The notes under the pieces are model-generated. The model did no database searches. It was not told the DNA's origin and saw only the letters and a program-made list of their open reading frames with translations. 64,000 nt of DNA from Magnaporthiopsis rhizophila. Its lineage: Eukaryota; Ascomycota; Sordariomycetes; Magnaporthales; Magnaporthaceae. A program made the translations under genes and the position numbers. Shown here piece by piece: positions 1-13,141 of this stretch; position 1 is the first letter of the stretch, and every line of letters starts with the position of its first letter. The DNA lies in the NCBI GenBank assembly GCA_003049465.1, contig PYSS01000026.1, forward strand, positions 253,984 through 317,983, in the 5' to 3' direction.

Positions 1-3000
1 CCCCGGGGATCCATCCGAAGGTCGGCGCATCTTGCGGAGTTGCTGTGTCATGCAGGTCGCATGCGATGTGCGCCTGGGATGGATAACAACATGCCTCGTA
101 TGCCGGTACTGTAGGTAAAGGAATTACAACATTTACGAAATACGGATCCCCTTCCTGCGCAAGAAAAAAAAAGCCGCGCTTATCATGCAGAAGCCCGTCT
201 TTGGGGCCCACAGGACCGGCAACTGCATACCTAGGTGGCTGTTGCTGCTTCTCTTTTGCGCTGACAATCTAGATGTACAGCGCCAATTCGCCCCATCGAG
301 ATTTGTTTCAAGCCTTTCCTCATCTCTGGAAAATTGGATCATCATAGCCATCCTTCCAGTAAGGCGAGCTGAGGGAGGAGCTGAAACGGACGACACATGA
401 CAGTTGAACAAAGATGGAGAATAACCTCAGCAGCAAAGCGGAGAAGTGTCTAATTAGAGGAAAGCGCAACAAGCACCAGGGCTCTCGGCTGTCCGCTTTG
501 GGACTCCCTACTCCCTCCACGCTCGGCCAAAAGTGTAGACGTCAAAGGAGCTTGACGTCCCACCCCTTGGGCTCTGAAACACGGACAAGAGACGTCGTGG
601 TTCAGTATCGCGCACCACCTTAGCGGTACGGCGCCTACCAGGCGTCCCTGCTTTCAGTTTCGGGAGAAGATCGGCTTAAAACGACCTGTATTATAGCATC
701 TCTGCTTATGGGTACCAGCTAAGAAGCGTCACATTGGTGAGAGAGGGAAAAAAAAAACAGGGCCGGCAAGGGAAGCCGCTGCGAACCCCGATTTTTGACT
801 CGACCGGGTCCACGAAAGGTGGTTTCTAATGCCAGGTCTGGGGTAGGACACAACCCAGGGGATGCTGATCGTCCAGCAAGGACCTGGGAAACCATCTCCT
901 CTGCTCGGAGGGTCGAGCCACAACCGGATTAGGGCGGCAAGGCGGACAGGGTGAACGAGGGAAGCGAGAACGAACGAGAACCAGTAGATGGCTTGTGTCG
1001 ACGACGTCTGGTTTTTTTCCTTTTCCAGGAAGTCGGTCTTCTCGAGTCTGATTGGCCGCTGAGCTCGGTCAGCCAGCCAATGAGAGAAAGGCCGAGGGGG
1101 AGGCTACTTGATTGGCAGAAATTCAGACCAGAGTAGTGGATATGGAGGGGACAGGGGTTGGGGGCCTTGGGCTGTCTAGACCGGTGGACAGAAAAGAAAT
1201 AACATCCGACACTTGTGGATTTCTTTTTTTTTTCTTTTGATTTTTATTCTTTTTTATTCTGTGGGATGGGGAATGTTGAAGCGAGAACGGAATGAGAAAC
1301 GTTGCACGCTTCCACTGAAAAGTTGGCCCATGGCGGCCGGCGACGAGGCCGTCGCACAGCATGCAGGGGCGTGGGAACATAATGGGAAAGGAAGGAACAG
1401 GCAGAAATTGAACTAAGGCCTGGACGAAAGGATGCTCGTTCACTCGCCAGAGCTCCCCATCCAGCCCAGCGTGCCGCATGCCGCCAGATGGAGTCCGCAT
1501 TCGGACGCCGGGCGTCTGAGTCTGCTAGCCCCGTCGTAGTTCCCGTTGGAAAAGGCGACGGGTAGGTGGGGACCGCGCAATATGGACGCATCAGAAGCCC
1601 AGACCAATCCCGGCGGCGAGAGTCGAGCTCCCCGACCTTGGACCACACGTCCCAAGGCGCCCATCATCAATGCGACGGGAACACAGAGACGCGTCCTCCC
1701 TGGTGAAGGGAGGAGTCACGCTGCCTCCTGCATCGTCTCGGGGTCGCAAAGACGCAGCGGTGGCGCGCCGGTCGATTGGGGCAGCGACGGCAGCCCAGGC
1801 AGCGGCATAATCCATTGAAAAAAAAAGGTCCGATATCGCGCTACCAGCCCCATGGATGGATGGAAGAAGTTGCGCGGCCGAGGACATCGTCCTTCGCTTC
1901 TCGCTTGGTCGCTAGGCCTCGCCTCGCATGGCCGCGCGCCGGCGGCGAAATAGAGGTAGTGCGCGTGTGAGTCAATTCAATTGAAAAGACTGCCAGAACA
2001 TGTGGGTGGCTCCCGTTCGTCGGGGGCGCGTACCTGCAGTGAAAGTTGTCATGTGATGAGCGCTGGCTGGCCCATTTCTTGTGGCCCCTGGCTGTGATGT
2101 CTGCGCAAAACCTGGCAGCGACCCTTCGAGCTGTGCGGTGACGAAAGGGAAACAACGGACGAAGGGCAAAAAGAGCGCACCGGTTTTGCGGCTTGGCGTG
2201 GTTACCCCAGGGCCTCGTCGTTGTGGTACATGCCACATGGAGCCGGAGCGGTGTTGACCGGCGGTCAAACGGTGGCTGTGCCAAAAGAAGCAGGCTGGGC
2301 CGTCCATGTTCGAGTCGAGGGAGCCAAGGGGGCGTGCGCTTCGCGCGATGGAGGGCTTGCTTCTGTCGCACAAACACAAGCAGCGCAGTGGGCTCGGCCC
2401 AACGCCGCCCGACCTCAAATTCATCACTTGGGCTGGAAAACTCTACCTATTTCGGGTGTAGGCATTCAGCCGATCTTTGGCCGTGTGATCTTCTCTCTGC
2501 TGCCATCCTGTGTGCCGAGCACCCTCGCTGCATGAAGGAGGCTGGGAGGAGGCTCCCGTCGGCGTGGATTACACAGGACCGCCGCACCCAATCCTGCAGG
2601 TGAACCCTTCCATATGGTGATGGCCTTTTCCAATCGGCCTCGCACATTGAAACCCCGTGACCACATCCATGTCAGTTGACTCGGCATGGATTGGCGCTTT
2701 GTAAGATTGGAATTGGTCCTTTGATTTTCCTTCCCTTCTGACTTGGTTCCAGTCTTTGTGCGCCGGGGAAGGTCACATGGACACTCGGAAAATCTTCATG
2801 TTACCATTTGCATGCGTTCTCCGTGACCCAAAGTCGACGAAAGGACAAGCTCGATGAAAGGTGGTTGGTGGCTCGAGTGCTGAGGAGGTACAGGGGTTCG
2901 GTCTCTTTGGCCCCTTTTGGGCTTCACTTCTTTCTTGCCATCAGGCCACCATGTCCTTGCCAGCCCAGTTAGGTTGGTTAGAATCGACTTTACGCGACAA

Positions 3001-5357
3001 TCTATGATTGTTTGGCGCGCATCTCACGCCCCCCCGACGATCCCGTTTGCGCGTTCATGTTCCCATGGCCAAGCACATCCCGACATGATGGTACCTGGTA
3101 CTCGCCATCCATGTCTCCCTCGCAGCATCACAAATTTGAGTACGGCCGCTTTGCGCATCAAGCAACGCCAATGGAGACAGCATACGGATGTCCATCTGAA
3201 GCAGGCATCCCTAGTCCGTAGATTAGGTGACCAGATACCTGGCAGAGATCACAGAATGGGGTTAACTTCGGAACATCGGCTTCGTCGCTGGCGCTGGCGC
3301 GGTTGGTATTGAGCACCCAGCTCCGGATGTCATTATAGTCGCATATCTAAAGTAGATACCTACCTCCTAGGTATCCACGCTCTGGCCAGTTGAAGGTCGT
3401 AATCATCTAGGCGCTCAGCTCTAGGTAGACGCGACATGCTAGTCTGCGTTGTCGGCCAGCCGAGAACTCAAGGAAAGCGTTACATCGGTCATGATTTTCC
3501 TGTCATTGGGGACCTGCTGGATGCGGCGATATGCGGATGAGGCGACAGGAGGTTGTGGTGGTCTTGGTGGCGCAGCAGGACCCAACTTTCGGCTGCATCC
3601 AGGCCTTGGAAGGAAAGGGATGGCTCGTGGAAGAAGGGCAATGATCGGCTTCTCGAATGGAACATGCCGAGGGCGTATGCTCAGTAAAACCGAGATTCCA
3701 TCCGGCACCCCTTTCTGAGGTCCATGTACTGTACATACATGCAGTACATGTATGCTTCAGGGGGTGGATCAAGGACAGGCTGTTGCCAGCACTTCGTTTC
3801 CCTAGATCGCCTGGAGGCAAGGAGGGTCGATGGAGACCAAGATCGCTTGCGCGGTTGTGCTCGTGTTCCTCTGCCGAGGTGCGTCGGATCCTTGATAAGC
3901 TGAAGAGAACAACCGCTAACTCGGGGACATGCATGATCGGCTAACCGCCCGCCCACTTTCCTCTTTTTTGGTTCCTTGGCAGCCCCCGGGGCGCCGGCTG
4001 GGAAGTGGGAGATGGGTTGGGCGCACGGTCGCACGGGCTGGAGGCTTAGCAGCCATGGAGGGGCACCACCCGGCAGCCCAGAGCCGGGCACGTCTGCAGG
4101 CCCGGCTGGGTGGCGGCTCGACGGCGCGGCGCACGCAGAGAAGGCCGGGCAGCAACCAGCGAAGCCAGGCTGGGAGGCAGCCAGCTCGGCCCATTTTTTT
4201 TCCTTCTTTTTTATTCCCTGCCGACCACCGCCACAGGAGGTGACGTGTAGTGACCTGTCCCAACTCGGAACTGCAGCATTTGCATCGCGGAGCCGACGCA
4301 CACTCGAGATGAAAACTTGTTTCATCCGAAAACTCCCCTTCAACACGAACATGTTGCCAACACATCAAGGCTGCCGTGCCGAGGATGGATGCCTGCTCTA
4401 CACATGCATGCCAAAAATAACGGAATTCTGCCTTTGTACTTGGCACTCCGTGGGCATCTCGATCTGGCATATCCATGTCGTTGACTACGTATGCGTTTTC
4501 GCCCACACTCTGTCGAAAGGAAGAACATTGCGGCCTGGAGAGAGATGTTTCTCCGAAGGGTGGAGTGAAACGACGGGCATCAGGCACGCCCCATGTGGAG
4601 GCCCGAATGTCCGGCCGAGCCGTGTGGCATAGATCGGCTGGTAACAGTCTGATAAGCTGTTAAATTTGCAGAGCGACCTCGCTGTCGCTGCCCGGTCTGC
4701 TGTGAAGGTTCGGCCGTACGCCGGGTGACGATATCCCGGTCTCGGGGCTGATGTCCCGGAAACTCGTTCGACATTCGGCACAAACTGTGACAGACGGCCT
4801 AAACAACTCTTATGAAGCAAGAAGGTCCAATTTCATAGGATGCATGTCTTCAAAAGATACAGTCCATGCCTTGCTTTCATATGGATTCGCTCGATTTTGC
4901 TGCGCTGCTGGCACCAAGCTCTCGCAAGTGTGGCTGGAGTGTGGAGGTGTTGTCCCGGGGCGCTGGCCCTCCTGTCGCAATTAGGCTTAGTGCACAGGAC
5001 CCTGCCCGTGCGGACAGACGTCACAGCTCGCGCTCGTGCCGTGTCGTGTTGCTGACACAGCTGTCATCCATCGTCGAAGCTCCCAACGAGCAACTGCGGT
5101 GGCCCCCAACGCCCGACAGAACACATCGCCAGAGCAACGATTTCAAATCCATCCGTCCTAGCTTCGGTAGCTCACTTTGCCTCGATGCTGCAAGCAGTTC
5201 GAATCCCCTGATACGGACCACTGATTATGCATCTCTGATCGGATCTGTCCAAACATCTGTTCCGGCCGGGAGAAGCCGCAGCAACTGCCCATCTGGGGGC
5301 GTCGGGACCCTCGGCGACGACGCGACGGCGCCGGTAAACCTCGACAACGACGGCACA
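1..5357. other. Long gene-free stretch
   Basis: I find no reading frame here with recognisable protein content. The open frames are short, arginine/proline-rich and overlap on both strands, as expected of GC-rich non-coding DNA. It holds three CCAAT boxes within 65 bp (1051-1115), T-rich runs near 1220-1260, a perfect 9-bp inverted repeat at 3723-3750, and several TACCTA/TAGGTA steps near 3350-3430. The last part must contain the promoter and leader of the gene starting at 5358. Its reading frame stays open upstream to 4866, but the translated part there looks like leader sequence rather than protein. A non-coding RNA or an intron-rich small gene cannot be excluded. Confidence 0.5.
1051..1115. 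promoter_or_regulatory. Cluster of three CCAAT boxes
   Basis: ATTGG lies at 1051-1055 and 1111-1115, and CCAAT at 1077-1081. CCAAT is the core bound by the fungal HAP/CBC complex and by NF-Y. Three copies within 65 bp resemble a promoter, but no coding sequence starts nearby on either strand, so the role is inferred only from motif density. Confidence 0.3.
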
Positions 5358-8300
5358 ATGGCGGATCAGCCTTCGACCCAGGCACAGGGGCAGCCGAGCA
5401 GCCAACAATCGCCGGCAAAGGCTGCCACGGCCCCAGCCACCACACAATCGTCTTCGAAGCGGATCGGCTCCGCGATCCCCGTCGGCCTGAACGAGGCCGC
5501 CCTCGACTCGCCTTCCTTTCGTGCCGCTTCAGTGCACTTTGGAGAACAGACTGAGGGGATCGAGCGGTGGCTTGATGCCTATGTGAAGAGCGCGTCTAGG
5601 CTCGTGCTGGATGCCTCCTCGCTTGAGGAAACCATCAACAACTACATCTCCAAAACCTCGCCCGCCCCCGCCGTCGCAGATGGTGTTCTCGACACCGACT
5701 TTACGCTCCTCGCCCTCAAGCGGGCCAGTGATCTAGCACGCGAGCGCTGGTCACAGTTCCTAGCCTCGACCCGCCGCATTGAGACGCTCTCGGTCGAACC
5801 TATCCGCAACTTCATGTCGGGCGAGCTGAGGGTGTTCAGGGACGCACGCCGGCAACTAGAACAGGCCCAGCGCAGCTTCGATACCAACCTAGCCCGTTAC
5901 ATGTCGCAGTCCAAGATCAAAGAGCCTTCGGCCCTCCGTGAGGATGCCTTTGCCCTCTACGAAACCCGAAAATCTTACCTCAAGTCGTCCATGGACTACT
6001 GCCAGCTGGCACCCCAAGTGCGCTACAGCCTAGACAAGCTACTGGTCCGTGTCAGTGCCGACCTCTGGCGGGAGATGATGCGTTCCGGCGACCCCGCCAC
6101 CTCCTCAGCCAAATGGGCAGATGAGATGGATCGCATACGTGGCTGGGCTAAAGAGCTCGAGTCGTCCGAGGCCGTGCTTAAACGTGAACTCCAGGCTGCC
6201 CGTAGAAGCATAGGCGAGACCACGCTGGCTGGCGTCAGGCCGTCGCGTGAGCTCGACGACTACAGCTCCTCGACAGTGCCGTTCCTGGGATCCCGCGGTC
6301 CTCTGAACCTGCGTACTGGCGACCAGGCTGCTGTCATCTCGGAGAAGCAGGGCTGGCTCTTTCTACGCACCATCTCTGGGAAGCCCGCCAAGGTGAATTG
6401 GATCCGCCGCTGGTACTACTGCCGCGATGGCATCTTTGGCTGGCTAGTCGCCGGGCCCTCGGGGGTGCTCCAGGGCGATGAGATAGGTGTTCTACTCTGC
6501 AGTGCCAAGCCCGCAGTCCAGGAAGAGCGTCGTTTCTGCTTCGAGGTCAAGACCAAGAGCCAGACCCTGCTTCTCCAGGCCGAGATCCAGGCCCAGCTCA
6601 TTGAGTGGCTTGAGGTCTTCGAGGTTGCCAAGAAAAAGGCGTTCGAGGCAAGCCTTGGGCGCGATAACGCACAGCTCCCCGGCGGCATCGACCCTGCCTT
6701 CGCCATCACTCCGCCGTCCGTCCCGGAGTTCTCAGCGAGGTCGCTCGACGCTCAAGCCGTTGTTGGCCTCGGACTGGAAGATGGCGGCAGCAGCAACACC
6801 GGGATTGCTCCCCTGGAACGGACAGCCACGATCGCTGTTCCTGGCGCAGACGCCGGTTTAGCGTCTCGTCCTAGCGTCGATGTTGGAAACCACGGTCCTC
6901 CACGCCGTTCACTGACGGCTTTGGGGCGAGAGGAAGGCGAAAGCAACCGGGACCATGCCACCCGCCTCATGCGGAAGGCGCTTTACAACGAGGGGGGAGG
7001 TCCCTCGGGATCCGGCACCATCGCCGGCCTGATTTCTGCTAGTCACAATCTGGTCCCCGCAAGTTATGCTGTTACCTCACCGCAGCTGGGCATGGGGTCA
7101 CCCCGACCTGGCCAGCCCATGGGCAACGTCGTCGGCCGTCCTCGACCGGGAGCTCTAGCCCCGTTCACCTTCGCGAGACCGCCCTCGGCCACGGCACTCA
7201 GCAAGAACGCAGTGTTAGCCAGTGGGGACATGAGCGCTGGGGCTGACCGGAGCCAGGCCATCCCGACTGCGCTCATGGCCAACTACTGGGGGAGCAATGC
7301 CTGGGGGGCCATGTATTCAACCGCTGCCGAGACCCCGATGCCCAAGACGCCGGTTGACGATGATCCATTTGGGCCGCCTATCAAGGTACAAAGTCCGTCC
7401 GGGAACGTGTCGTCTCCCAAATTTCCCCCTGGGTCGCTGCATAGGAAGACGCTCAGTGCGGATGTTTCGACACACTCGGCGCCCAACACTGCTGCCAACG
7501 ACGCCACCGAGACGTTCCCCAAGACCTACCCGGCCGAGCTGAAGCCGCACCACTCGCAGTTCAGGCTACTCTTTCCGAACGTGCCGGTGCAGGAGAAGCT
7601 CGTCCTGGTATTCAATGCCGGCTGGTCTAGCTCCTCGGAGGACGGGACCAGCAACCAGAGCCTCGTCGGTGGCGGCCGAATTTACGTCACACCCGATAAT
7701 ATGTACTTCTATGGCTTCCACATGGGCCTGATCACGGCGTACAAGGTTAGGCTCGACATTATATCCGAGGTGACAGCCGCTCCGGGGAGAGAATGCGACT
7801 TCATCTTCCTCCACCTCGGCCACGATATGAACGACACAGGGTTCACGAGGATCACGATCAAGGTGTTCCTGGAGGATCTGACGTTGCTGCATGCCCGCCT
7901 CAATCTTCTGATCGATGACCTTCAGGCGGAGGAGCCCATGGACATCTCGGGCCTGATCCAGGCGCTCGTTAATCTCGAGAAGGAGGGACTGCGTAGCAGG
8001 AGCCCGAGTGTAGAGAGCTGGGAAGAAATCTCGTCTAGCACTCCGGCCGACGACGGCACGAAATCTGGTAGGGCTGTGCATGGCAGGATGATTGGCAGGC
8101 CCGTCGAGAAGCAACTGCAGAGGTCTGCAGCCAAGCTCCAGTTACCATCGCATCCTGTAATCTACGAGCCCGAAGACATGCAGCAGATGGTGGCAGAGCG
8201 GCACTTCGAGATCAGCGCCAAGGCCTGTTTTCATGTGCTGTTCGGCGACAAGTCGTTCATCTTCCCCAAACTTTACTTCGAGAGGCGGGCCAAGGAGATC

Positions 8301-9712
8301 GCGCAAGGGCCCTGGGAGCTGGCGGACCACGGCAAGATGAAGCGACAGTTCCGGTTCAAAGTGGAGGGTCGGGACATGCTGGGGCGGCGCAAGCCGGCGC
8401 AGGTCGAGGACACGCAGACGATCGAGGTGTTCAGCGACCACGCTACGTACGTGGTCAAGCACGTCAAGACGCCGTGGCACCTGCCACACTCGGGAGCGTT
8501 CAAACTCGTGACCAAGGTGGTGATTACGCATCTGGCCAAGTCCAAGTGCAAGCTCGCCATCTGGACAAAGGTGGACTGGTCTAAGACGCCGGCATTTTCG
8601 AAGAACATGGTGGAGCGGCAGGCGTCGGACGACGCGGTGCGGGACGCGGAGGAGCTGGCCGAAGTGGCGACGGACCAGGTGCGCAGGCTTGGTCCGCACA
8701 GCCGGACGAAGCGGGCGATCCAGGTGTACGGCCACATCGGGCAGCAGACGCAGGTGGTCGTCTTCACGCCCGGCGAGGCGGGCTCGACCAAGAAGCCGCA
8801 GATCAAGCCGCGGACGCTGACCAACATGTTCTTTGAGGTGTTCCGGTCGTTTATGGAGAGCGTGGCGTCGAGCCTGATGATGTGGACTTTTGCGGGCTTC
8901 AAGACGCTGTTTAACATCTTCTCGGCCAACCGCCTCATCCTGGCGGTGCTGGCGGCCAGCGTCGTGACCAACCTCGTCTTCACCTCTAAAGAGAGCTCGA
9001 CGTGGTGGGCGGAGCGCAAGGCGGCCAAGTTCATGAACCGCATGGGCGTCGGGCCCAATGTCATGATGAGCAAGGCCATCTACGTGGCAGACCTGGACCA
9101 GGCGACTGAGAGCTCGCTGGTGGGGATCACATCGAAGCCACCAAATAGCGCATGGTAAGTATTGTTTCCACCCACAAGTAAGTCTGTTCTTGTGTCCCTC
9201 ATGCTGACCCATTCCTTTCTCTCCGCAGCTACGACATGTTCCGCGGCATTATGAACGCAACGGACATGGACCTCCCTTACCACAACGCAGGAGCAACCAT
9301 GCTGTCGGGGACCAGCAAGGCGGCAGCGCGGCGTCTCAGGCGCACGAGGCAAAGACTTGGCTCGTATCGTCACGATCTGGTCGTTGCGATGCGGGTTGTG
9401 AACAGCATTGAGCGTGAGCTGATACAATCCGAGTGGGAGAACTGGCTGCAGGACGAGAACCTGCGATGCGAGCAGGTCAAGGTGATGCTTGCGGACAGCG
9501 GCGAGACGGGCAAATCCGCGGACAAGGGGAAAGGCGGAATTTTCGGCGGCGGTGCCAGCAGTAATGGCGGCGGGGCACAGAAGCTGATGCGGCCGGTCGA
9601 CGAGCGGAGGATCTCGGCACTTAGGGAGTGGCATGACGACTACTGCGGCAGCTGTCGCGCCGATCAGGATGGAGTCCTGAAGGGGCGGAAGAGCCCCGAG
9701 GTTTTCGAGTAG
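5358..9712 (+). CDS. Lam1/Lam3-type (Ysp1/Sip3) sterol-transfer protein
   Basis: Predicted 1426-residue membrane protein in two exons, 5358-9154 and 9229-9712; the 74-nt GTAAGT...CAG intron closes phase through a split Cys codon. Domains in order: Ser/Gln/Ala-rich N-terminus, BAR-like helical region (about 54-281), PH domain (about 331-427, starting GWLFLRT), disordered Ser/Pro-rich linker, GRAM-like PH (about 724-844), VASt/START-like domain (about 934-1114), and a hydrophobic segment (about 1193-1211) followed by a short tail. This order is that of yeast Ysp1/Lam1 and Sip3/Lam3, which sit at ER-plasma membrane contacts and act in retrograde sterol transport. The start at 5358 was chosen because the Ala/Gln/Ser-rich leader of the BAR domain begins there; the frame is open 164 codons further up, with no conserved-looking sequence. 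Which of the two yeast paralogues it matches cannot be told. Confidence 0.9.
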
Positions 9713-10751
9713 CACATAGGCGAGCACGTGCGGGCGTGTGTGCGACGTTCGCGTCCACGGTGCAACGCGAACTCGGGATCCATGCTAAGTCGATGACGCA
9801 GGAGGATTGCCAGGGGACAGAGCCCCTTATTGCTGTGAGAAATAATTGCTGGGCATCGAGTGTATGAAGTCATGTTGCATATATCAGCAGCTGCATTAAT
9901 TAGCATTTCGCTTGGATGATAACTCTGCATTCGCCGAGTCTTTGGTCTCTATAATTTGGAACACTCGTAAAGCTATACTCGGAAGTGAAGAGATATACGA
10001 GGCATTAAGCCTGGCATGGGTACCGCCTCAGCCCCTCCCGCATCTAGAGCGGAACGCTAAAAGCCCGAGACCGAAGGGACATACGTGTCATGTCAAATGG
10101 GGGAATGAGGCTGGTCGAAAGTCGCAACGGTTTTTTTTTTTTATCCCTTCAAGGTGCGACACGCTAAATTTGGGCGTACGAGCAGGCAGCTCCCTGGAGC
10201 CCGTCTGGAGGGCGATGGCGGGGCCCACGGCCCACCCACTCGTGTCCAGCCCAAAGTCCGCGTTGAGGTGACGTCAGCGATTCAGGGGCAGCGGGGCCGT
10301 GCTGTGAGGCCATCCTTCAATGCGGATGGCATCTGAGGCTAAGAATCTTTGCGGACCTTACGACGTTATTCATACAGCTCACCCGAGCAATGCTTGCGCA
10401 ACCGTCTGTCTTGAGGAGCAAGACATCAAAACAAAACGAGGAAGGGCTGTAGAACTCGTGCTCGTGCTCCCTCGTTCTTTCAGAAAGACGTGATATTTGA
10501 TATTGACACAATGCTCCTGTTGCCCTAAATCCCCATACATCAAATACCTCCTAAAATTTCTATTCGAACGACCCAGAGCACGCTAGCTTCCACCACCTAT
10601 TTCCTATTCGCAAAGCGACAAATCATCCACTCGGTTCCTTCTTTAAACGAACCGTGCCGCAAGTTGCTCCATGTCCACCGTTTCTTTTCGTCAGCAAATG
10701 TCTCGGTTGCATCCTTCCCTAGCATCTCACAGCGCCTAGCAACCACCGATT
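9713..10751. other. Intergenic, promoter of the DUF3074 gene
   Basis: No supported gene. Contains a T12 run near 10131, a perfect TGACGTCA element at 10269-10276, and a pyrimidine-rich leader just before the start codon at 10752. Confidence 0.6.
10269..10276. promoter_or_regulatory. CRE (Atf1/CREB-type) palindrome TGACGTCA
   Basis: Perfect 8-bp palindrome about 475 bp upstream of the DUF3074 start codon. Fungal bZIP factors of the Atf1 family bind this core. Its position in a promoter-sized region makes function plausible, but one 8-mer can occur by chance. Confidence 0.4.
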
Positions 10752-13141
10752 ATGTCGCACCACAAGCCATTCAAGGCGCTGTCTCCAATCGACTGGGAGT
10801 CGGTACCCAGCAGCGAAACCCTCCCCGACTTCTTGCTCAACACCTTCGCCGACGCCCAGACCATCATCGACAGCATTCCGCTCCCCCAGGGCGTGGCGAG
10901 CGCAATCCATGGCGGCAGCAGCGGCGGCAGCCACGGCCACGGCCACGGCAGGGCCAGGGCCAAGACGGACCCTTCTGGCGGCTCGGTGGCTCTCAACAGG
11001 GTGCTGTCCCCCGGCGGCAGCGCCGGCCCCGGCGCATGCGCCCAGACGGCCAAGCTGCTGCACAAGGAGTGGAAGGAGGTCAAGACGAACCCGCGCGACA
11101 ACCCGCTCGCCATCAATGTCTACAAGCTGTCGGCCAAGGACGGCAAGGGCGCCTGGTTCGCCCGTCGCGGCATCCACGAGGGCGTCCCTTTCGAGAAGTT
11201 CCGCCTCGGCCTCGAGCGCGAGTTCTCCGAGGCCCTCAAGGCCCGCCGCGCGAACCCCGACGCCGGCCCGGGTGCCGGGAACGTGAGGGGCATCGGGGCG
11301 GAGAAGCGGGCCGAGTGCGTCCATGTTGAGGGGATCGGCAAGGTCGAGGTCTACCAACTTTCGGCCCAGTTCCCGGGACCGACGACGCCGCGAGACTTTG
11401 TCACCCTTTTGCTGACGTCGGCGCCTGAAACCACTGCGGACAGCGATAAGAAGAAGAAGAGCCGAGGACCGCCAGCGCCCAGGCAGTTCATGATCGTGTC
11501 CAAGCCGTGCGTCCACGCGGACTGCGCCCCGCGGCAGGGGTTCATCCGGGGCCAGTACGAGTCGGTCGAGATCATCCGTGAGATCCCGGTAGAGATACCT
11601 TTACGCAAGGTCCGCTCGTCGATCGATCTTAACAGGGACGACGTCGGAGACCTCAGTAAGGCGGAACAGGCAGCGCTTGGGAGGGAGGCCATAATTCAGT
11701 CGGCTCGCAAGGCGACTGCTGGTGGCTTGGGCGATGACGGCGACAGTGATGATGACGACGATGCACGCTCTGTCCATAGCGATGTCGGGACGGTCAAGGA
11801 CATGGATGCGAGCATAGGTACGGGCCACGAGACCGGGATGGCCGTCGAGTGGCTCATGATCACCCGGAGCGACCCCGGCGGCAGTGTTCCACGCTTCATG
11901 GTGGAGAAGGGCACGCCCGCCGGAATAGTTAGCGACGCCGGACGGCTACTCGACTGGCTGGCCTCCAAGAGCCTCGAGGATCTGGTCGAAGAGCCGGAAC
12001 TCGACAAGGTCACTGCGGATGCTGCAGGCGGCGACGTGGACGTAGTCGAGGAAGGCTCCCAGGGGCAGGAGCAGCAGAAACGAGACCAGCCGGAGACACA
12101 AGGCGGCACGGCCAAGCCAAAAGTCCCCAAGAAGGAGCACGAGGCTCCAACCGGAAACCTTGTCCCAAATCCCAAGGCACAGGCCGACGACGTCCCGCCG
12201 GTGGCGCCCGCGAGCGGACTATACAGCATGATAACGGGTGCTATCGGCGTCGCGGGCTCTGCCGTGGCGTCTCGGATCCCCTTTGGGGGCTCCCTGAAGG
12301 CCACCGATTCCGAGTCGGAGCTGGACGGCGGGGACGACGACACGGCCCCGGACGACTCCAGCGACACGTCCTCGGTGCGGACCTTCAACTCGGCGATGGA
12401 GTCGCCCGAGCAGAAACTGCAGCAGCCCGAGGACGTGCCGTCTCTCGACGGCACGTCGACGCTCACCGAGGAGGCGTCGACCACCGAGACGCTGAGAAAA
12501 GCGCCATCGAGCAACTCCAAGGAGTCCGAGTCCTCGGCGGCGCCGTCCAGGGCGTCGCTGCAGCACGAGAAGGAGCTCCGGAAGCTGCACGAGCGGCGCA
12601 GGAAGGTGCAGGACAAGATGGCCAAGCTGCACGAGCGCTCGCTCAGCAAGCAGCAGGAGGAGCGGCAGAAGGACGAGCAGGTCATGACCAGGCTGCGCGA
12701 GAAGCACGAGCGCGAGGTGGCGCGCCAGGAGGAGAAGTACCAGCGCGAGCTGCGCAAGATCGAGGAGCGCCGCCGCGCCGAGGAGAAGAAGGCGGCCGAC
12801 CGCCGCCGCAAGCAGATGGAGCGCGAGGAGAAGGCCAGCCTCGCCCTTGAGCTCGAGCACGCCCGCGCCGAGCTCGACGTGGCGCTCAAGCAGGTCGACC
12901 TGCTCAAAGACCAGATTGGGGAGCTGCAGTATGTGCTTTTTTTGACTCACATCTTTGTATTCTTTGCAGCGGTAAACTGTTCTCATGGCTGACATGTAAC
13001 TCCTCAAACATCCACAGATCGCAGAATACGATGCTGGTTGCAACGCTTGGCAAACATGGCCTGCTCAAAGGCGGTGGTATTGACGCTTTGAGCGAGCTCA
13101 AGAGAAGCGCCTCTTCCGCCAGCTCGAGGTCCACACGGTAA
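10752..13141 (+). CDS. DUF3074 (START-like) protein with coiled-coil tail
   Basis: Predicted 766 residues in two exons, 10752-12928 and 13018-13141, joined across an 89-nt GTATGT...CAG intron; the frame closes through a Gln codon. Residues about 146-403 fit the fungal DUF3074 family, a START/Bet v1-like lipid-binding fold: a block ending in PTTPRDFVTLLLTS, then RQFMIVSKP and VEWLMITRSDPGGSVPRF. Then comes an acidic, Ser/Thr-rich linker and, at about 600-725, a highly charged Arg/Glu/Lys coiled coil. The second exon adds a short Ser-rich tail. Ligand and cellular role are unknown for the family; a lipid-related function is inferred from the fold. It converges with the Trm732 gene, 227 bp away. 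Confidence 0.8.

Noticed and set aside
1841..2377. 178-codon open frame on the minus strand in the first 5 kb
   Set aside because: Arg/His/Pro-rich translation with no domain, overlapped by other open frames on both strands; typical of random GC-rich DNA.
3681..4632. Pairs of about 220-codon frames on both strands
   Set aside because: Mutually overlapping antisense frames, low-complexity Ala/Arg/Pro composition and no family features.
8142..9212. 356-codon minus-strand frame under the Lam-type gene
   Set aside because: His/Arg/Leu-rich antisense of the VASt and C-terminal coding region.
11696..13043. Two long minus-strand frames opposite the DUF3074 gene
   Set aside because: Ser/Arg- and Leu-rich shadows of the coiled-coil and acidic codons on the coding strand.
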